Shown here: positions 26,736-36,677 of the stretch, piece by piece | How positions within the stretch are numbered: the first letter of the stretch is position 1 | Layout of the letters: every line of letters starts with the position of its first letter | Assembly (NCBI RefSeq): GCF_018199995.1 | Contig: NZ_CP073579.1 | Location: forward strand, 930,001-994,000 | Origin: Photobacterium sp. GJ3 | Lineage (GTDB): Bacteria > Pseudomonadota > Gammaproteobacteria > Enterobacterales > Vibrionaceae | DNA: 64,000 nucleotides | Direction of reading: 5' to 3' | Notes under the pieces: model-generated | What the model was told of the DNA's origin: nothing | What the model saw: the letters and a program-made list of their open reading frames with translations, nothing else | Database searches by the model: none | Position numbers and translations under genes: made by a program

Positions 26736-28619
26736 ATGTGTGGTATCGCAGGAATGATGAATATGCAGCGGCCTGCCGGGATTGATACTCGGCTGCTTCA
26801 GCATATCAACCGGATCCAACATCATCGTGGTCCGGATGATGAAGGATATTACTGCGACCAATGGGTCGGATTGGCACATCGGCGCCTCTCCATCATCGAT
26901 TTGTCCGGCGGCCACCAGCCCCTGTTTAATGAAGATCAAACCATTGCCATCGTTTTCAACGGGGAAATTTATAATTTCAAAACTTTAGCGCATGAGCTGA
27001 AGTCGCTGGGCCATGAGTTTCGCACCTTGAGTGATACCGAAGTGATTGTCCATGCCTGGGAGGAATGGGGCGAAGCGTGTCTGTCCCGGTTTCGTGGCAT
27101 GTTCGCGTTCGCACTCTGGGACAGTCGCAAACGAGCCCTGTTTCTGGCGCGGGATCGGCTCGGGAAGAAGCCGTTGTTTTACACCATGACGCAAAAAGGA
27201 CAGTTCATTTTTGCTTCTGAACTCAAAGTGCTGACAGTGCATCCGGATGTGGATCTCGCGCTGAGGCATGAACTTGCAGAAGATTACCTGATGTATGGCT
27301 ATATCCCCGATCCGCATACGGCGTATCGCAACATCTTCAAACTTCCTGCCGGACATGCGCTCACACTTCATCCGGGACAAGTGCCTGTCCCTGTCCAGTA
27401 CTGGGATCTGCCAGAGACGACCACAACCCTGACCTGGCCTCAAATTCAGGAATCCTTACTCGAAAAAATCAAGGAAGCCGTCAGCATCCGCATGGTCGCA
27501 GATGTACCGCTGGGGGCATTTTTATCCGGTGGCGTCGATTCCAGTGCGATTGTCGCTCTTATGTCGCAACTAAACACTGACCCGGTCAATACCTGCGCCA
27601 TCGGATTCGATCAAGCCAAATTTGATGAAACCCAGTACGCCCGCCTGATTGCTCAGCAATATCAGACACAACACGAGGAGCAGCAGGTTAGTGCGGATGA
27701 TGTCAGTCTGGTGGAAATTCTGGCGCAGTTGTATGACGAACCATTTGCCGATGACTCAGCGTTACCGACTTATCTTGTCTGCAAACTTGCGCGGCAGAAT
27801 GTCACGGTCGCGTTGTCTGGTGATGGGGGAGATGAAATTTTTGCCGGATACCGCCGTTACCGTTTCCATCTGGCCGAGCAAAAAGTCAGGGGCTTACTGC
27901 CCTCCCCGATCCGGCAGCCTGTATTCGGACTTCTCGGCCAGATCTATCCCAAAGCAGACTGGGCGCCACGCGCCTTTCGGGCAAAAACCACCCTGCAGTC
28001 TCTGGCACTCGACAGTGTCGATGCCTATGCCAATACCATCTCCAAAATTCGGTATCAGGACAGACAGTCTTTGTTCAGTGCGGCCTACCGACACAGTCTG
28101 AGTGGTTACACAGGCGCAGAAATCTTAAGACAACATGCATTGAATACGCCCACGGACGATCCATTGAAATTCATTCAGTATCTGGATTTCAAAACCTGGT
28201 TGCCGGGAGACATCCTGACCAAAGTAGACCGAGCCAGCATGGCGAATTCTCTGGAAGTGCGCGCACCTTTACTGGATCACGCGCTCATCGAATGGGCTTT
28301 CCAAATTGAGAGTCAGGACAACATCCGACGCCAGACCGGTAAATACTGTTTCAAGAAAGTATTGGAGCCGTTGTTGCCTCAAGCCATTCTTTATCGTCCT
28401 AAAATGGGATTCAGCCTGCCTTTGTCTCACTGGTTCCGGCACCAGCTTCAGCCACTGTTACATGAACAGGTCTTATCTCCGGTGATGATGGACAGCGGCT
28501 ATTTTGAACCCAGGCAATTACAAAAGCTGGTGACTGAGCATGCCAGTGGCCGGGGCGATCATGGTGCTGCGCTGTGGAGTTTGCTGATGTTCGCCCAATT
28601 TCTATCGAGGCAAGCCTGA
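26736..28619 (+). CDS. XrtA/PEP-CTERM system amidotransferase (asparagine synthase-like)
   Basis: 627 residues: class II glutamine amidotransferase with Cys2 nucleophile (MCGIAGMM), then an asparagine synthase domain with the PP-loop FLSGGVDSSAIVALMS and the conserved ALSGDGGDEIFAGYRRY. In exopolysaccharide clusters such enzymes amidate sugar acids or a carrier-bound intermediate; the true acceptor is unknown. AAGGGGAAAAG lies before the ATG. Two motif copies are embedded in the coding region at 27077 and 27381 without breaking the frame. Confidence 0.92.
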   Translation: MCGIAGMMNMQRPAGIDTRLLQHINRIQHHRGPDDEGYYCDQWVGLAHRRLSIIDLSGGHQPLFNEDQTIAIVFNGEIYNFKTLAHELKSLGHEFRTLSDTEVIVHAWEEWGEACLSRFRGMFAFALWDSRKRALFLARDRLGKKPLFYTMTQKGQFIFASELKVLTVHPDVDLALRHELAEDYLMYGYIPDPHTAYRNIFKLPAGHALTLHPGQVPVPVQYWDLPETTTTLTWPQIQESLLEKIKEAVSIRMVADVPLGAFLSGGVDSSAIVALMSQLNTDPVNTCAIGFDQAKFDETQYARLIAQQYQTQHEEQQVSADDVSLVEILAQLYDEPFADDSALPTYLVCKLARQNVTVALSGDGGDEIFAGYRRYRFHLAEQKVRGLLPSPIRQPVFGLLGQIYPKADWAPRAFRAKTTLQSLALDSVDAYANTISKIRYQDRQSLFSAAYRHSLSGYTGAEILRQHALNTPTDDPLKFIQYLDFKTWLPGDILTKVDRASMANSLEVRAPLLDHALIEWAFQIESQDNIRRQTGKYCFKKVLEPLLPQAILYRPKMGFSLPLSHWFRHQLQPLLHEQVLSPVMMDSGYFEPRQLQKLVTEHASGRGDHGAALWSLLMFAQFLSRQA

Positions 28620-29809
28620 TGAGAATCCTGACGATTTCAACCCTGTATCCCAACGCCGCCAATCCAAGACATGGCATTTTTGTTGAGACCCGGCTGCGTC
28701 AACTGAAAAAACATTATCCGGAAACTGAAATCACTGTCATCGCGCCCGTGCCCTGGTTTCCCAGCAGCCATCCAATCTTTGGCCGATACGGTGAACATGC
28801 GTCTGTCCCCGTAAAAGAAACACGGTATGGGATCCCTGTCTATCACCCAAGATATCTCGTGATCCCCAAAATTGGCATGTTCTGGACGCCCACCACCCTG
28901 GCCCGGTGCCTCCAAAAACAAATTCACGCCCTTATCAACGCTGGTCTGGAATTTGATCTGATTGATGGTCATTACTTCTACCCGGACGGCGTGGCGATTG
29001 CAGCCGTAGCCAAAGCTTTGCGCAAACCATTTACCGTGACCGCAAGGGGGACAGACATCAATTTGATCCCGGATTATCCATCGGCGCGCAGGCAGATCCA
29101 GCAAGTCCTGTCTGCGAGCAACCATAATGTAGCCGTCTGTGAAGCCCTGAGAACAGCCATGATTGGTCTTGGCGCGACACCCGACCGGGTCAGCACCCTG
29201 CGCAATGGCGTTGATCTTGAGTTGTTTTCCTTCTGCGATGAATCTCAGCAGGCAGGCTTGCGACGAGCGCTCGGCCTGCCGTTGAACACGCCAATCATCC
29301 TGTCGGTTGGCTTATTGATTGAACGCAAAGGGCACCATCTGGTGATCGACGCGCTGCGTCAGATTCCGGGCGCCGTCCTGTTGATTGCCGGTTGCGGACC
29401 GCTACGCAAAACCTTGTCTGTCCTCGCTGCGAAATACGGCGTTGCAGACAGAGTCCGCTTTCTTGGTCGTCTGAGTCAGGAAGAGCTCTCGGCTTATTAT
29501 GGTGCTGCCAATGTTCTCACTCTGGCTTCTGATCGCGAAGGCTGGGCAAATGTCCTGCTTGAGTCGATGGCCTGTGGCACGCCTGTCGTTGCCACCAACA
29601 TCTGGGGCACCCCCGAAGTGGTGCAACAGCCCCGAGCAGGCCTTCTGGTGGAACGTAATGTAAATGCAATTGCTGCAGGACTGCTGCAGATTCTTTCAAA
29701 CCCCTTGCCCCGTGCCGCAACCCGGCGATACGCAGAGCAGTTTGACTGGTTCGCAACGTCCGAAGGACAGTACCATCTGTTTCGTCGTTTGATCAGGAGT
29801 GCGACATGA
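28619..29809 (+). CDS. GT4 family glycosyltransferase
   Basis: A 396-residue GT-B enzyme: RILTISTLYPNAANPRHGIF at the start, VTARGTDINLIPDYP, LRNGVDLELF, then the donor site ILSVGLLIERKGHHLVIDAL and ASDREGWANVLLESMACGTPVVA with the E-x7-E-like motif. It adds a sugar to the lipid-linked repeat. ATG overlaps the amidotransferase stop (TGATG), and its own stop overlaps the next ATG. Confidence 0.92.
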   Translation: MRILTISTLYPNAANPRHGIFVETRLRQLKKHYPETEITVIAPVPWFPSSHPIFGRYGEHASVPVKETRYGIPVYHPRYLVIPKIGMFWTPTTLARCLQKQIHALINAGLEFDLIDGHYFYPDGVAIAAVAKALRKPFTVTARGTDINLIPDYPSARRQIQQVLSASNHNVAVCEALRTAMIGLGATPDRVSTLRNGVDLELFSFCDESQQAGLRRALGLPLNTPIILSVGLLIERKGHHLVIDALRQIPGAVLLIAGCGPLRKTLSVLAAKYGVADRVRFLGRLSQEELSAYYGAANVLTLASDREGWANVLLESMACGTPVVATNIWGTPEVVQQPRAGLLVERNVNAIAAGLLQILSNPLPRAATRRYAEQFDWFATSEGQYHLFRRLIRSAT

Positions 29810-30966
29810 AAATCCTCTATCACCATCGTGTGGCTTCGAAAGACGGACAATTCGTCCACATTGACGCGATCATCCATGAACTGAAACAACTGGGGCACGA
29901 AGTGATCCTGGTTGCACCCAAGGTTTCTGAAAAATCTGATTTTGGTTCAGATGGTGGCTGGGTCAGTAAAATTCGGCGCCTTTTACCCGGATTTCTATGT
30001 GAGTTACTTGAGTTTGGCTACAGTGCTTATGATTTCATCCGGCTTTGTCATGCCATCATACGTCACCGGCCGGATGTGATTTACGAACGCTATAATCTGC
30101 TGTTCATCTCAGGAATTCTCGCTAAATACATGTTTCGTTTACCTTTATTGCTGGAAGTGAATGCCCCGTTGTATCACGAACGCCAAAGCTACGGCGGTAT
30201 TCATCTCGACTGGCTGGCAAGGTGGTCTGAACTTTTCGTCTGGCGCAACGCCGATCACGTCCTGCCAGTCAGCCATGTCCTTGCAACAGACTTGCACGAT
30301 GCCGGTGTCCCAGACACGCGAATCAGCGTAATTCCTAACGGCGTTGACACAACCCAGTTCTATCCTGATACAGCCACCAAGCGCCCAGAATTCGCCAACC
30401 ACCTGATTGTCGGGTTTGTTGGTTTTTGCCGGGAATGGCATCAGTTGGATCAGGTGCTGTCCTTAATTGTGAATGCCAATCAGCAAAGGCCACCGGAGCA
30501 ACCTCAGGTTCTGTTCCTGATCATCGGAGACGGCCCCGTGCTGGAAGATCTCCAACAGCAGGCACAGTCTCTCCATGCAACCGATCAAATCATTCTCACC
30601 GGACTGGCACCACGGGAAAACATGGCCGAGTGGCTGTCCCAGATTGATATCGCCCTCCAGCCTGCTGTGACTCCCTGGTGCTCCCCGCTCAAACTTATTG
30701 AATATCTCGCAACTGGCAAAGCAATCGTGGCACCAGATAGTGAAAACATCCGAGAACTGTTAACGAATAACGAGAATGCCCTGCTTTTTCAGGAAGGCAA
30801 TCTCAACGAGATGCTCGCCAAAATTGAACAACTGATCACAGACACATCGCTACGCCAGCGCCTGAGCCAAAACGCGGCCGCAACCATCAAGGACAGGCAC
30901 CTGACCTGGCAGGCGAATGCTGAGGAAATTACAACGATCTTCAAGCGACTAACCAAGAAACGCTGA
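29806..30966 (+). CDS. GT4 family glycosyltransferase, last gene of the synthesis operon
   Basis: 386 residues, GT-B fold: MKILYHHRVASKDGQFVHI, LPVSHVLATDLHDAGVPDTRISVIPNGVDTTQF-type linker, LIVGFVGFCREWHQLD and PWCSPLKLIEYLATGKAIVAPD. The ATGA overlap with the previous gene shows coupling. A motif copy (GGACAGGCAC at 30891-30900) encodes KDRHL near the C terminus. The repeat-rich interval in front of the RAYT gene follows. Confidence 0.92.
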   Translation: MKILYHHRVASKDGQFVHIDAIIHELKQLGHEVILVAPKVSEKSDFGSDGGWVSKIRRLLPGFLCELLEFGYSAYDFIRLCHAIIRHRPDVIYERYNLLFISGILAKYMFRLPLLLEVNAPLYHERQSYGGIHLDWLARWSELFVWRNADHVLPVSHVLATDLHDAGVPDTRISVIPNGVDTTQFYPDTATKRPEFANHLIVGFVGFCREWHQLDQVLSLIVNANQQRPPEQPQVLFLIIGDGPVLEDLQQQAQSLHATDQIILTGLAPRENMAEWLSQIDIALQPAVTPWCSPLKLIEYLATGKAIVAPDSENIRELLTNNENALLFQEGNLNEMLAKIEQLITDTSLRQRLSQNAAATIKDRHLTWQANAEEITTIFKRLTKKR

Positions 30967-30988
30967 GCGGGAAGAGGCGGAAAAAAGT

Positions 30989-31075
30989 GGGACAGTCGCA
31001 CTTTAGATCAGCAGGACCAGATAAACAGGACAGGCACTGTTTAAGCTGAGCGCCTCCCAAATTGAGGACAGACAC
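30989..31075 (+). repeat. GGGACAG motif copies upstream of the RAYT gene
   Basis: Three plus-strand copies lie in the 254-base interval before the transposase gene: 30989-31001, 31028-31037 and 31066-31075. All point the same way as the gene, while the copies downstream of it point the opposite way, so the gene sits between inverted flanks. Confidence 0.75.
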
Positions 31076-31220
31076 CTCAAAGTTTAGTGAGCATTTCCAA
31101 AGAAAAACCAGACACTCAATTACAAATTGTTTATGAAGTCGTCGCAATTTCACCATCATCGCCTTTATTTCATCTCACCCTCCAAATACTGTTCATTTAT
31201 CCAGTACCGGAGGTATCATT

Positions 31221-32150
31221 GTGACAATTGCCAGACACAGACAAATCCAGTTAGACGCAACAGCATATTATCATTGCATGTCCAGATGTGTCCGCAGAGC
31301 TTTTCTATGCGGCGTCGACGAGACATCCGGGACCAGTTATGAACACCGTCGACATCAAGTCGAAGCGCGGTTATTCGACCTGGTCAAAGTCTTCTGCATT
31401 GATATTTGTGCCTATGCAATCATGAGTAATCATTATCATCTGGTGCTCCACATCAACCGCGATCAAGCTGAATCTTTAACAGACATTGAAGTGATTCACC
31501 GATGGCTAAAATTTCATCAACCACCTGTTTTAATTCAACGATTCCTCAAAAACGAGCCATTAAGCCCAAGCGAAAAGCAGTCTGTTCAAACGATCATTCG
31601 TACCTGGCGGCAGCGCATCTACAGCATCAGTTGGTTTATGCGCCTAGAAGATGGTTGTACGGGGCATTTCTGGGAGGGCAGATTCAAAAGTCAGGCATTG
31701 CTGGATGACAAAGCGCTGGCTGCGGCAATGTCTTATGTCGATCTGAATCCGGTTCGGGCCGGAATTGCGGCCACACCGGAATCATCTGAATATACCTCAA
31801 TCAAACACCGTGTTGATTCACTCAGGAAGCACAATCGTTTTGCTCGTAATCTCCACCCATTCTCAGACAGTCCAAACCCGCATCGCAAAGTATGTCTGCC
31901 CTTTGAATTTAAGGATTATTTAGCATTATTAGATTTCACGGGAAAGCAGTTCAGGGAAGGCAGCTCAGGACATGTGTCGAACAATTTACCGCCAATGATG
32001 CAAAGACTTGGCTTTGAAACCACGCTCTGGCTCAAATGTTATGAACAGATGGAAAGTGGCTGCCTGATTGGTACGAAATCCGCGATCCAGTCAAAACTGG
32101 CGATCTTTGGTCGCAAAAAAATAGCTGGCGTCTGCCTTTCCCCTGCTTAA
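31221..32150 (+). mobile_element. REP-associated tyrosine transposase (RAYT, Y1/IS200-like) gene
   Basis: A 309-residue Y1-type transposase. It shows AYYHCMSRCVRRAFLCG, the HUH pair His71/His73 in MSNHYHLVL, and the nucleophile region YVDLNPVRAGI with Tyr172. It lacks IS200 left and right ends, but is flanked on both sides by inverted GGGACAG-type motifs. RAYTs are single-copy relatives of IS200 transposases that mobilise or maintain short palindromic repeats. GTG start with GGAGG seven bases upstream. No second transposase is present in the window. Confidence 0.9.
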
Positions 32151-32322
32151 TGTTGACTGAAACAACAGGAAACAACAGATTTGATATTCATACAGCTCAA
32201 CTCCCCCCAATAACTCCTTTTAGGAATAGATCTGCAATTTTGATCTGGTCTTGCCCAATACCCCTCTTCCGACGCTGACTAATGCTGTTCGGATATAGCC
32301 AAACTGGAACCAATTAAATAAT

Positions 32323-32456
32323 GTGTCTGTCCCATGAGCCCGGTCCCATGGGCCACGATGCCAGCCTACTGTGCCTGTCCCAATCCTATAATTCTATGCC
32401 TGTCCTCCAAAACCTAACTGTGCCTGTCCTCTAAAACCTGCCTGTCCTCTAAAACC
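32323..32456 (-). repeat. GGGACAG motif copies downstream of the RAYT gene, with an 18-bp tandem repeat
   Basis: Minus-strand copies start at about 32323, 32371, 32395, 32420 and 32438. The unit TGCCTGTCCTCTAAAACC is repeated head to tail at 32421-32438 and 32439-32456, with a degenerate copy at 32396. The right part is the 3' end of the O-ligase gene, where the tandem unit reads as QVLEDR twice. Confidence 0.8.
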
Positions 32457-33775
32457 TGCCCCGCATTTGCATGCTGTCGACGCTGCGGAGACACCATCAC
32501 TTTCACCTGAATCGTTAAACCCACCATAGCCGCGACTAAGCACCAGAATAATTCCAGATATGCCAATGACAGCGCTGCGCCAGCGGTACAATATGCCAGA
32601 AGCGAGACTTGCATCATTCTGGCCAAATCAACCTGCCAATGGTGTTCAGCCTTCCACGGGGCACGGTTGAGGGTCGCAATCACCCAATGCATTTTCAGGA
32701 AAGAAAGCGCGATGATCAGTAAGAACAGCACCAACCCAACAAAGCCGTGATCCCCCAGAACCTGAAAGTAAATACTATGGGCAGCCCGCGGTTTTTCACC
32801 CGGTGGTGGTGTTTCGATCACATCAATCTGATCAATTTTGGTACTGAGCCTGTCCCAGTGGGTCTGATAGTACGCCGTTTTATAGCCGCCACCGGTTGCA
32901 GGTCTTTCCAATGCCAGCAACGTATGGATTTTCCAGGAGTTCACACGATTGGTGAAGGATGAATCTTCATCAGCGGCTTCAATAGTTTCCATCCTGTCGT
33001 ACCATTTCTGCGGTAATAAAAGGACAGACACCGAAGCGATGATGCCAACTGCAATCAGCGTCAACAGCTTCCTTTTACTTTTCAGCCAGAAATAGCAGCC
33101 GATGATCGCCAGCGCAAGAAAGCCTCCCCGAGAATAGGTGCCAAGGACAGACAAAGTACACAGCACCAACATGCTGAACAGACCAAATCGGATCCATTTC
33201 TCCTCCACTGATTTGAGTTGATAAATAATCAAAGGAATGATCATGCACAAAGCGGTCGCAAAGTGGTTATTGTCTGCCAGTAAATGTCCGTAAGGCCCCT
33301 GAATTTTATGCCCGCCGAGGCTGGCAACAAATTTGAGCCCTTCGATTGCGCCCATAAAGCCTACCGACATGAGTATGCCCCAAATCAGCATTTCAAACTC
33401 ATGCCGTTGCCGGATAATCAGAGTGACCATGATGAAAGAGAGAAACACCTTGGAGAACTTCTCCCATTCTGGCCAGACCAACTCAGGCATGCCGATCGAG
33501 CTGTAACTTGTGATGCCGGTATGAATCCAGAATAAACACACCAGCAATGCAACAACATCAACAGGCATCCGGGGTTTATGACGGGTAAATAAATAAGTCA
33601 GAAAGGTGATCAATGCAAAAACCGTATTGTAACTGATGGGTTTTGCAAAACTGTACACCCAATACGTGGGTACAAATAAACCCGACCAGATCCACAGTGA
33701 AGCAGCCATATAAGGTCGCCGGAAAGCAAAGCAAACCAGAATCAGGAATACACCTAAAAAGATGAGATCTCTCAT
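32414..33775 (-). CDS. Exosortase A-associated O-ligase (Wzy/O-antigen ligase family)
   Basis: 453 residues with about ten membrane helices and the large periplasmic loop of the Wzy_C domain (YSRGGFLALAIIGCYFW, ARSIYFQVLGDHGFVGLVLF-type loop seen as AAHSIYFQVLGDHG). Its start, MRDLIFLGVFLILVCFAFRR, is typical of TIGR03097 proteins. It is likely to polymerise or ligate the polysaccharide. The C-terminal tail AGQVLEDRQVLEDRHS is made of repeat sequence and is probably a recent replacement of the native end. Two further motif-like copies lie inside the gene (33022, 32848). Confidence 0.88.
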   Translation of the reverse strand: MRDLIFLGVFLILVCFAFRRPYMAASLWIWSGLFVPTYWVYSFAKPISYNTVFALITFLTYLFTRHKPRMPVDVVALLVCLFWIHTGITSYSSIGMPELVWPEWEKFSKVFLSFIMVTLIIRQRHEFEMLIWGILMSVGFMGAIEGLKFVASLGGHKIQGPYGHLLADNNHFATALCMIIPLIIYQLKSVEEKWIRFGLFSMLVLCTLSVLGTYSRGGFLALAIIGCYFWLKSKRKLLTLIAVGIIASVSVLLLPQKWYDRMETIEAADEDSSFTNRVNSWKIHTLLALERPATGGGYKTAYYQTHWDRLSTKIDQIDVIETPPPGEKPRAAHSIYFQVLGDHGFVGLVLFLLIIALSFLKMHWVIATLNRAPWKAEHHWQVDLARMMQVSLLAYCTAGAALSLAYLELFWCLVAAMVGLTIQVKVMVSPQRRQHANAGQVLEDRQVLEDRHS

Positions 33776-34208
33776 GGCTCTGCCTCCTGTCGACTTTGCT
33801 ACCTGTCAGCGTGTTTCGATGTATGCTGCGGACGGCTTGTGCGCTTGTGCTTTGGTGGTGTCACTTCTTTGTCTTGCTTCAGAGACCGGTGACAAAGAAA
33901 AACCAGCAAAAAAAGCCCGAATACAAAAAGAATCGACTCCATTCCTCACTCCTTACCACTGGAAAATCCGTCAATTTTTTGTCGAAAATACAGCAGAGTA
34001 GCGCTAAACTGGAGCAATCACGCCCCGGTAAAACGGCCTTTCTTTACTATAGAACCGGTTTCGCCGGGCAACAAAATTTTGACTATGATTCATTTATCAA
34101 TGTCAGTGCAATTTCAAACGCTGAACTTGGTATTGGCAGCCATGAAAAAGCCATATCCATAAAAACAATCGTTGGATTCAATCCGTTCAAATCAAGCGGG
34201 GTGTGAGG
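33776..34208. promoter_or_regulatory. Divergent intergenic region between O-ligase and glycosyltransferase genes
   Basis: About 430 bases. It must carry promoters for the leftward ligase gene and the rightward gene at 34209. Forward frames are open here but show no domain and no ribosome site, so they are not called. Confidence 0.45.
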
Positions 34209-35189
34209 ATGTATCAAAGTTACCTATGGTTAAAAGAACGTTTAGAGCGGTATCGATTTCAACTGACTGCACAACAGATTCAACACATGCCACCGCTTGA
34301 ATACGAACCGGATGCCAGTGTCACCATTGTGTCGATGGTCAGCCACAATGCACTGAACATGTACCTGATTTCAATCACAACCTTCATGAACAATTTCGGT
34401 TACGGCACCATTGAAGTGATTGACGACGGGACACTCACCACATCTGATCATGCCACACTGACACAACTGATTCCCGGGGTCAGAATCACTCAGGCCAAAG
34501 ATGTCGACACTCAGGGATGCCCGACATATATCTCCTGGAAGCGTTTGTTCCGTATTATCGAACTGATGAAAACATCATATGTGATTCAGTTAGACAGCGA
34601 CATCATCTCACTCGCTCCCCTCTATGAAATTCACGACAAAGTCACCCAAAATCATGGCTTTGTTGCCGGCAGTCAGGAATGGGGAGAAGCCGTCGATGTG
34701 CATTTCCTGCACGCGATTATCAAGCATTGGCGCAGCGAACATGTGCAGGTTTGTGCTGAACGCGCCTTTATTCATCTCGATTTCTTCCGAAAAGGCACGC
34801 GGTATCTGAGAGGCTGCGCAGGATTCTGCGGCTATCCGAAGCAATCAGCCAGTGCCGAGATGCTGATTCAGTTATCGCAGGACATCGCACACCATATCGG
34901 TGCAGAAAAATGGGCTTCCTGGGGCAGTGAACAAACCGCTTCTCTGTGCCTGATCTCACAAAGTGACTGTCCCACTGTGTTGCCGTGGCCGAAATATCAG
35001 AACTATCGTTTTCCGCCGACCGGAGAACCCGTGCGCTCCATGACGCTGGTCCACTTCATTGGCAGCAACCGTTTTAAAACCAGTGATTACCGCAAGCTTG
35101 CCCGCCAAGCTATCCGTCAGATTACGCAACAGCAACCGGAACAAGCGCCCCAGCCATTGATTCAGCAAATTGGCAGTGTCTTTAAGTAA
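34209..35189 (+). CDS. Putative GT-A type glycosyltransferase
   Basis: 326 residues. No close family is recognised, but the layout fits a GT-A enzyme: VTIVSMVSHNALNMYLISIT, then YVIQLDSDIISLAPLYE, a DxD-like metal-binding motif, and a conserved-looking acceptor part (FCGYPKQS, WASWGSEQTASLCLIS). ATG 34209 is chosen for a GGGG ribosome site eight bases upstream; GTG 34203 is possible. A motif copy (34963-34973) is embedded in frame. Convergent with the flippase gene. Confidence 0.65.
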   Translation: MYQSYLWLKERLERYRFQLTAQQIQHMPPLEYEPDASVTIVSMVSHNALNMYLISITTFMNNFGYGTIEVIDDGTLTTSDHATLTQLIPGVRITQAKDVDTQGCPTYISWKRLFRIIELMKTSYVIQLDSDIISLAPLYEIHDKVTQNHGFVAGSQEWGEAVDVHFLHAIIKHWRSEHVQVCAERAFIHLDFFRKGTRYLRGCAGFCGYPKQSASAEMLIQLSQDIAHHIGAEKWASWGSEQTASLCLISQSDCPTVLPWPKYQNYRFPPTGEPVRSMTLVHFIGSNRFKTSDYRKLARQAIRQITQQQPEQAPQPLIQQIGSVFK

Positions 35190-35199
35190 TCTGCGAAAA

Positions 35200-36666
35200 T
35201 TATTCGTAAGAAGGTAATCTGAACAAGCGCCCCAGCCTCACCTGAATACTTCGGTATTCAGGTATCATTTTTATGCTCAATGGCAACAGCAGTACCATCA
35301 GCAAACTATAAGTCATGCCACCTGCAATCACGGAAGCCAGCAAGCTCAGTAAATGATTGTCTATCTGATCAGAAACGGTTTGAACACAGACAAACATCAG
35401 CGCAGAAGCCAGGCAGGGAACCAGTAAAGCACTCAGAAAACGGCTGGCCTGCAAACGAATCACAAACAAGAATATCGAGGACAGACACACCAGAAAAACG
35501 CCGCCAACCATCAAACGGGCCATCGACAAATCGCCGGGCGTGTTGTAACCCAGGCCATAAAAACTGCCGATGACCATCGCGACCGTCAAACAATCACACA
35601 GAAACAGCATCGGCATTTTTGACCGAAGGATCAGAACTGAATGCACCAGCATATACAACGTCATCACAATCATCAGAAACGACAAATGCTGCATCACAGG
35701 AATTGCACCGAGCCATTTTTGCCCCAGAATCACGTAAACAAAATCTTCACTGATCGCGCACATCCCAAATGCCATCGGCATCGCAAACAGCATCAGCATG
35801 GCTAACTGAGAATGCAACCGTTCCCGGAATCCGGTTTCATCATGCTTGAATTTTGCCAGTACGCTAAATGACCCCTTGTTCATCGGTGTTAAAAAATCAG
35901 TCAGCGGCAGCCAGGCAAATTCCTGCGCCATATTGTAAAAACCCACATCACGGCTGCTCAGGATATTCCCGAGCAGCAGCATATCCACGCGTGAACGCAA
36001 ATAGCCGGACACCGAAACCAGATAAAGCCATTTTGAGATCGACCACTGCTCTTTCCAGTAACGCGTACTCCATTTTGGCCGGAACGGGCTGAGCCGATAG
36101 CTGAAGAAAACTTCAATCAACGCCATCAGAATAACGCCTGTAATCAGCGCCCAATAATTCTGGATCACCAGAGCAATGGCAATGGTACTCAGCGTGCTGA
36201 TCGTTTTAGCCACGGTCAGCAGCACAGCTTCCATCTTAAAATTGAAATTTTTTTCAAAAACATCCATGCCAACATTGTGAAAAGCACGAATCAGCGGGAT
36301 CACGCTGACCACCTGTACGACCAGCGCAACTTTAGGTTCATTGGCGTACGAAGCGACAGAATCAGCAGACAGCCACAGAATCGCGGCACTGGCCAGACGA
36401 AACACCAGATTGAGCGACCAGATACTGTTCAGCTTTTCAGCATCTTCCGTGTTTTCCATCATGACATAACGCTTCGTCCCAACCGTCGACAATGCAATGA
36501 AGAAGAACACAAAAAACATCGCAAAACTGGCAATCCCGTAATCTTCAGGAGAGAGCAAACGCACCAGTACCAGAGTGCTGATCAACCCAAGACAACGGTT
36601 ATACCAGATTCTGAGCATGGACCATTTGGCACCGGCATAAATTGCTTTTGTGTATTGATCCGCCAT
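35200..36666 (-). CDS. Polysaccharide flippase (Wzx/MOP superfamily)
   Basis: 488 residues with about 12-14 membrane helices and the polysaccharide biosynthesis domain (TLVLVRLLSPEDYGIASFAMF, SRVDMLLLGNILSSRDVGFYNMAQ). It should move lipid-linked repeat units across the inner membrane. It starts 11 bases after the deacetylase-like gene, so the two form a leftward pair. A motif copy lies at 35479. Confidence 0.92.
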   Translation of the reverse strand: MADQYTKAIYAGAKWSMLRIWYNRCLGLISTLVLVRLLSPEDYGIASFAMFFVFFFIALSTVGTKRYVMMENTEDAEKLNSIWSLNLVFRLASAAILWLSADSVASYANEPKVALVVQVVSVIPLIRAFHNVGMDVFEKNFNFKMEAVLLTVAKTISTLSTIAIALVIQNYWALITGVILMALIEVFFSYRLSPFRPKWSTRYWKEQWSISKWLYLVSVSGYLRSRVDMLLLGNILSSRDVGFYNMAQEFAWLPLTDFLTPMNKGSFSVLAKFKHDETGFRERLHSQLAMLMLFAMPMAFGMCAISEDFVYVILGQKWLGAIPVMQHLSFLMIVMTLYMLVHSVLILRSKMPMLFLCDCLTVAMVIGSFYGLGYNTPGDLSMARLMVGGVFLVCLSSIFLFVIRLQASRFLSALLVPCLASALMFVCVQTVSDQIDNHLLSLLASVIAGGMTYSLLMVLLLPLSIKMIPEYRSIQVRLGRLFRLPSYE

Positions 36667-36677
36667 AGGTTCTGCCT

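Noticed and set aside
33796..34206. 136-residue forward frame upstream of the glycosyltransferase gene
   Set aside because: Low-complexity basic sequence without a ribosome site; the region is needed as a divergent promoter.
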